This document shows positions 58,343 to 64,000 of a stretch of DNA of 64,000 bases, piece by piece. A program made the position numbers and the translations under genes. Positions within the stretch are counted from its first letter, which is position 1. Each line of letters starts with the position of its first letter. This stretch comes from Bugula neritina (Eukaryota; Bryozoa; Gymnolaemata; Cheilostomatida; Bugulidae): assembly GCA_964035545.1 (NCBI GenBank), contig OZ037773.1, positions 2,048,751-2,112,750 on the forward strand. The letters run 5' to 3'. The notes beneath the pieces were generated by a model. The model was not told the DNA's origin. It did not search any database and saw only the letters and a program-made list of their open reading frames with translations.

Positions 58343-61185
58343 TTAATAGTACAAGACAACATTTGAAGTCTGGTAAGCTAGCTTTGGTGCGTTAGTTGTG
58401 TTTTTGTTAAAACTTTTCCAATTCAAAACAAGAATAACTACTAGTACTCCTTTCGATTCCAAAAACAATTGAAACACCATCCATATTTTAACGTGAATTG
58501 TAGCAATGTTCAGCAGTGCCCATCCTATCCCAAAACATAAGGTTACTTTGATACATAGCTGCGAATAATTTTTTAATGTTTTTATATCTTTTGCCGGTCT
58601 TAGAATATTATCGTTATCTACTTTATACAAAACCATTGTTGCCATCACAATATTGCTGGCAGCTAGGAGATAGCCGGGACCCAAAAACATGGCGTATCTT
58701 GCTATGGGATCCGCTATAAAACAAGATCCTTTTAATAACTTATGTTGGCTAGAAAGCATGTTTGAATTGGAAAAAAGTAAGGTGCTAAAAACAGACGCTA
58801 GGGGCAGACTAAAAGCATAAAAACAATATCTGATGTATATCTGTATTGACTTGGATAAAGCATGTGGATGAGCCAGACCTCTGTAGACACAAATTGCTAT
58901 GCAGTTGCTCCAAGAGATGGTGGAGAAAAACAAAAATTGAATAAACGAACCAAGTACCTCGCAATCATTTGTGTTTAGTGGAGCTTTGAACCCCACAAAT
59001 GCAAAACAAAATAAAGCTCCAAATAAGCAACATAGTAGAGTGAGCGTCAACAGTTGAGGCTGCTTTAAAGCTGATCTCCTTTTTCTTGCCAGCACATAAA
59101 CTATGTAGCATAATATTGCTAGCAGAGAGAAAGATATCAAGGTGTAATCTGTTGCCATTAGCATTACATTTGGTGTCCCTTGAGAGTCCACAGCAACCTA
59201 TATAACAAAGCAAACACATTTACAACAATAAACAATATTTACATAATTTATTTTCTTTGTGATTTATATTTTTGGTGATAAAAAAGTATCTTAATATACA
59301 GATGGTGGGTTTTAAATTCTTTTGGAAATATATGCCATAAGCGCTTATTCAAGAAGCTATTAGATCAATTAGTTTGGCCTGCTGGCATGAGGTCATTACA
59401 TAACATATATGTAGTAGAAACATTGCCTTTGTCAAATAAATCTTAAATTAACTGCTTGAAGGATACTTCTAAACTATAACTAATAAAAATTATATGATTT
59501 TGCATAGAAAATACAATTTAAGGTCTGTTGAAAAAGTTCCACATAGTAATGTTTATAGAAAAAGATATTGCTGAAATTTATGTAGTAATAAAAGATGAAA
59601 CTGGAACCATTACATTGTAAGTTCCACCTACTTCAATTTCATTGGCTGATAACCAAATTGATGAATAGAGGTCACCAGTTGTAGCGTTGATGATTGATTT
59701 ATTCCTGCAGAACTGAAAGGCACCTTTTATTTGTAATACGTCTTCTAGCTTAATCGCTGTTGTGGAGATCTTTTCCTTACAAAGAGGGTCAAATAATAGG
59801 CAGGCGGCGTTAAGTCTGTTTCTGTTAGCAGCATTATTTTCTTTGCTTCCTACTTTTGGCTTGCCTGTGGTGTTGTCACTTGACGTAGGAGGCTGAAACA
59901 TGCTTGTATTAGTTGTATTAGTCGTATACTCACATACTAAAGTATTCCATCTGCATGGATTGTTATAATCCATTGAAATAAATTCTTTTAAAGTTATTGA
60001 CGAGTTTTCTAGCAAGTTTATGAATTCACTCATAGTGCTGTAATTAAAAAAATTGCATGTGTCTCCATTTGAGCAAGAAATGCAACAAGACAAGTTGTTG
60101 AGAGAAACCTTGACGCTATCAGTTACGTTGAGAGACATATTCAACTGATATGGGCTAGAAGACATTGGAAACGCAGCCTCCTTAATATTATCTTCCAAGT
60201 TACAAATGCTGCAAAAGTGATTCTTGAATATTTTTTCATGACTGTACACTCGAAATGTAGTTCCATTTTCGCAGTCGTTTTTCAGCTTCCAATCAACATA
60301 TGTGTCAGGACAGGTGTCAACATACGTTTTATCCAACGCACATTCATATAAATATTCAGACGAATTGAGTAAAGCCGGGATATATGAACGGAGGTGACAT
60401 TCTTCTTTAAATCTAAAAGCCACCCAATACATAATTATAATATTAAATAGTAAAAAATGTATTACAGAATTTCATAACATCCAGGTAAACAAGGTTTGCA
60501 TTTATTAGAAAAAAAACTTGCACAAACTAAAATAAATAATTTAATTAGTAATTATTAAGTCAACAGTAAAAAAGAATAATAAAAACAGGTTTAAGATAGT
60601 ATGCAAAGTTTTATTTACCCGGTTTGGTTATTGGATGAGCAATTGGGACAAGAAATATCTGCATCCCAATAAATCATTGAAGAGACGTTATTGCACAAAG
60701 CACAATAGCGATTTTTGTACCTACAAATATACACAAAATTAGTATGCATTCATGACTCCCTATTTCATAAGTGTCTACTAACAATTGGGAACTACTGATT
60801 TAAAGTATGTGGATACATTGCTGTTCTATAGCAATTTGCTGTAGTGATACTTTATTATAGCAAAAAAATTAAAAGCGTTGTCAATTTTTTGATATTTTTT
60901 AATATTTTTTATTATTTTTTTGCTCAAGGTGTTGAGAACTGCAAAAGCCTGCATTTTTTGGTCAGGGCAAATCCTGTCTACAACAAGTGCTATAAGTTTT
61001 AATTGGGAAATCATCAATCGATTTTTTGTGCAAGACTACTATATAATTATATACAATGTTATGGTTGTTTTAATGGCAGTCACAGGATATAAATAGAAAT
61101 CTCAGTTTTGTTCAGCCAATAAGTCTATGTAAAACATAATTCGCTAAATAAAAGAATAGAATTAAAACAGCTTGGAGCTTGTAAT

Positions 61186-61222
<37 letters not shown>

Positions 61223-63985
61223 TTGAAAATGGTGTCAATATTTCTAGTCGACTGAACATAGGGCATTTACCTACATGCAGGTAAATAATGAGTATATCAT
61301 TATTTTTGCATGACATGAAACTGTAGAAAACGTTTAAAAACAATCAGTAGCTTGTGCAAACTGTTTCTTTGATCTGCAAAACTCTTTTTCTACTAACACT
61401 TCTAGAAATTGCTAGCAATTGTTTATTCTCTTGAATTTGAAAATAGAGCCATAACATACGTAATCATGGTTTCTGAATCGGTCACCAACCATCCATATAA
61501 ACTCCACTCTCCAATATTTCCTTTAGCACAGGCCTCTTTCTCAGCAGCTGATGCATCAGGAGCACAGGTGTCAACTACAACCATCCCTGTGTGATCATTA
61601 TTTTTGTCAATCTTGTGGCACTTCCAGCCTTTTTGGTAGTCGGGCTTTTGGGTTGCGTCAGGAACATTCATGCAGCAGTCTCCAAAGTGGGGACATCGCT
61701 TGGCATTGCATCTATAATATTATATATTTTTCAATGAACAGTTTATGATAGATGTAGAGTCTTATAACTGCATAATGGGCAAGTCTATATGACTCCTTAC
61801 GTGATAAGAAATACAGTAAGATCTCCGGAGGATCTCAAACTTACTGGCATAAAATCGAATCGTTGTGAGGACACATGTGAAAATATTTCCATATGTGATA
61901 AGGTGCCCAAGTGAATGTCCGATGCAAAGAAAGCTGCTGGTCATATGTATATTCAAGAATGTTTGTACACGTGTTGTTCAAATCCTGAACGTGAGACACT
62001 CTGCACCCGGCCCCCGAGCATGTTTCATTGGCGCTCTCCTCGGGAAAAATAATCAACTCTCTGCATACTGAACTGATGTTGCTGAAGCAAAGAATGCTTC
62101 CCAGATCCCAAGCTCTTTGCTTTGCTAAAACAGAGTAGAACATTTGCTTCATATCCAGTAGGCTACTAAAACAATAGCCAGTTTGTTTTTATAAGCTGAT
62201 GACTAACCCAAATAGAAAATGATTGTCTTTTGAGGTGATCGATAAGTTAGATATACGCTAATATGTTTTCACGAGTTGGTCAGGTCCCGGCATTTCCTGT
62301 TACATAGCTCTCTAAAGTATGTGAGTTATTTAATATAGTATATTTTTGGCAACTATAAGAAGCTTTTCACTCATTCAACTACCAGTAGTTTGTGTGTTGA
62401 CGTAGCCCATTAGGAACCAATTGGTTATAAATATTTTTAATGAGTAATGTGTTAGTTCTTGGATCACCAAAGCTAAAATTTGCACACATTATTATCACAA
62501 AGTAGGATCATAGTGGTGGACAAATTTATCTGGCTCTGTTTTTACCGAAGATCTGTGCTGACAAAATATAGTGCGCTTAATGTGGACACTGCAATGATTT
62601 TGCACAGCACTTGGTACTAGTCTCGTAAAACAATGCTCATTTGTACATAAATACATATAATCACTAAGCAGCTTAACCAACCTTGCCAAGTACATCCCTT
62701 ATATAGAAAGACCCTTTGGTCACCAAAATATTTCTAAACATATAAATTATACTGCGTTTAAAACATGTATTACCAGCTTGCTAAACTTGCCAACTATTAC
62801 ATTTTCCATGCATGACAATTCCCCAATGTTGACACACCCAGGATCTTTGTTAGAGGTATGCGTCTGGCAAGAACAAAATATTATATTCTACATAGGCTGG
62901 TGAATGTATTATATGATATAGTTGTTAAAGGCTTGCTATGATACCACTCTCACCTGGGTCTGATGTAGAAGTATTGATCTGATTAGTCCAATATGATTGG
63001 CTGAGATTGTTGGTGAGGCTCATGTACTGCAAACTCCTTTCTGTAGTTAAATTTAATAAGTTGGCGTTTGAGAAAAAAGTCTGCTGAAACTTTTGGACCA
63101 CAGGCTTTGCTCTGAGCAGATGGTATGCTAAAACAAGTACAGTGCAATGTAGTTAAAGGCCTGGCCTCATGATCGTGAAAATCATACGAAATCGTATGCC
63201 GATTTTCGTGAGTTATCCTCTCATTATGACCAGCCACACACTCGTCGGACGAAACACATAATAAATAGTCCGTGAATGAGTCTTGCACAAGATACAAACA
63301 GCAGAAAGTTGCCAAATAGAGAAATATGGTAGAAATGAAATAATTACTGTTGCTAAAATTCTAGTGACCAATCAAATGGTACTTATTGTCTATCTTGGCT
63401 TTTCGTTCGTCATCGTTGTGTACACCCAACAAAGACTATTTCGTTTAAATTCCATCAAGTTTTCTCATACGAATAACTTTTCTTGTCAAATAGACAATGC
63501 AATAATCCTAGTAAACTTAACTACATAGTTTATGTGTAAATTTTGTTAAACAAGTTTAAAGTTTAATTTTTCTCTATTAGATTCAATTTGAAATGCTATA
63601 CAATGTTTTAAAGTGATTCGTAAATCAAAATGTTATTATTACTCGGATATTACTTTACAGAACTAAATCCAATGTAGCAATAGGCTACATTTAAAATGGT
63701 TTGTTTTCCCTCCAGACTCTTATAGATCTGTAAAAGTATTTGATAAACTACGCGGTATTCTAAACCATACCTGCAAAATCCAGATACTTACTGAAGGTAA
63801 TTGATTTGTTCTGTCTTTTGATTGAAATATTTTCATCTTCCCAGCAAGTTTTACAAAATTTGTTCCTAAAGATACTAGCTGAAGTGGAAGATACAGTGTT
63901 TACTGGGCCGAGCTCACACAGCACCTTAATTTCTTCGTTAGTGTAGCTGGCTGGGCATTGTGCTATTGCAAATCCACATGAAGAC
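58343..63985 (-). CDS. Methuselah-like / adhesion-type seven-transmembrane receptor (5' end outside window)
   Basis: Cell-surface receptor of the secretin-like 7TM class. Exons in the window, 5' to 3': 63792-63985, 61845-62124, 61460-61711, 60619-60720, 59614-60412, 58343-59197. Phases agree: 826 residues with no start codon. The ectodomain has a Cys-rich segment, a somatomedin-B-like piece (CNAKRCPHFGDCC), and three modules that each end in an [FY][KR]N-x-[FY]-C-x-x-C motif (FRNKFCKTC, YKNRYCALC, FKNHFCSIC). Many N-glycosylation sites follow. The last exon encodes seven hydrophobic segments, beginning YTLISFSLLAILCYIVYVLA, and a short tail. I find no GPS autoproteolysis motif before the first membrane segment. 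The join from 63792 to 62124 crosses 1.67 kb and is the least certain. Ligand unknown. Confidence 0.82.
61188..61220. repeat. (AT)n microsatellite
   Basis: Pure (AT)n run in the receptor gene, intron between 60720 and 61460. Confidence 0.95.
62125..63791. other. Long intron of the receptor gene
   Basis: I see no confident exon. A 110-codon frame on the minus strand at 62983-63315 lacks family similarity and good splice sites. At about 63150-63215 there are short overlapping palindromes (atacgaaatcgtat; gtgaaaatc...gattttcgtg) after 'aggcctggcctcatgatcgt'. They may be one end of a small inverted-repeat element whose other end I could not find. Confidence 0.4.
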
Positions 63986-64000
63986 CTGTGAACACCATGC

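Noticed and set aside
62983-63315. 110-codon frame on the minus strand as a receptor exon or separate gene
   Set aside because: It has no signal peptide of good quality, no module motif, and no splice sites that fit the neighbouring phases. The direct join 63792 to 62124 is phase-consistent without it.

Overview
The window is nuclear DNA from an intron-rich, AT-rich invertebrate animal genome. Introns follow GT-AG, tRNA-derived SINEs and minisatellites are abundant, and the protein families are metazoan. The cysteine-rich, Methuselah-like receptor ectodomain and the Gmr1-type retrotransposon would suit a lophotrochozoan, but that placement is inference. Exon coordinates were worked out by hand, and the reading phase agrees at every junction used.

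Layout: 1-4785 is gene-poor, with a candidate TATA promoter and a non-coding exon near 1430-1505. A complete M1 aminopeptidase N-like gene (+, 24 coding exons, 1047 aa) spans 4786-15954. It has two adjacent, equal-length, phase-matched versions of exon 6, apparently mutually exclusive. Its introns hold a dead pogo-like transposon, an LTR-like sequence and a perfect hairpin. A complete stonin / Stoned B-like endocytic adaptor gene (+, 29 exons, 1644 aa) spans 18242-41656. Its first intron contains a complete, apparently young LTR retrotransposon (18965-24609, antisense) whose single 1482-residue ORF has the order gag-protease-integrase-RT-RNase H. A complete SCYL1-type pseudokinase gene (-, 15 exons, 846 aa) lies at 44636-54760, tail to tail with stonin. 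A three-exon gene of unknown function (+, 367 aa) lies at 56019-57485, head to head with SCYL1. The 3' part of a seven-transmembrane receptor gene (-) runs from 58343 off the right edge.

Stonin (AP-2/clathrin-linked vesicle cargo sorting) and SCYL1 (COPI-linked Golgi-ER traffic) both act in membrane traffic, but nothing shows that their adjacency matters. The strongest items for follow-up are the mutually exclusive aminopeptidase exons, which swap a conserved substrate-pocket glutamine; the inverted-order Gmr1-like element; a minisatellite that has copied a real 5' splice site about eleven times; and the repeated placement of tandem arrays just downstream of 5' splice sites.
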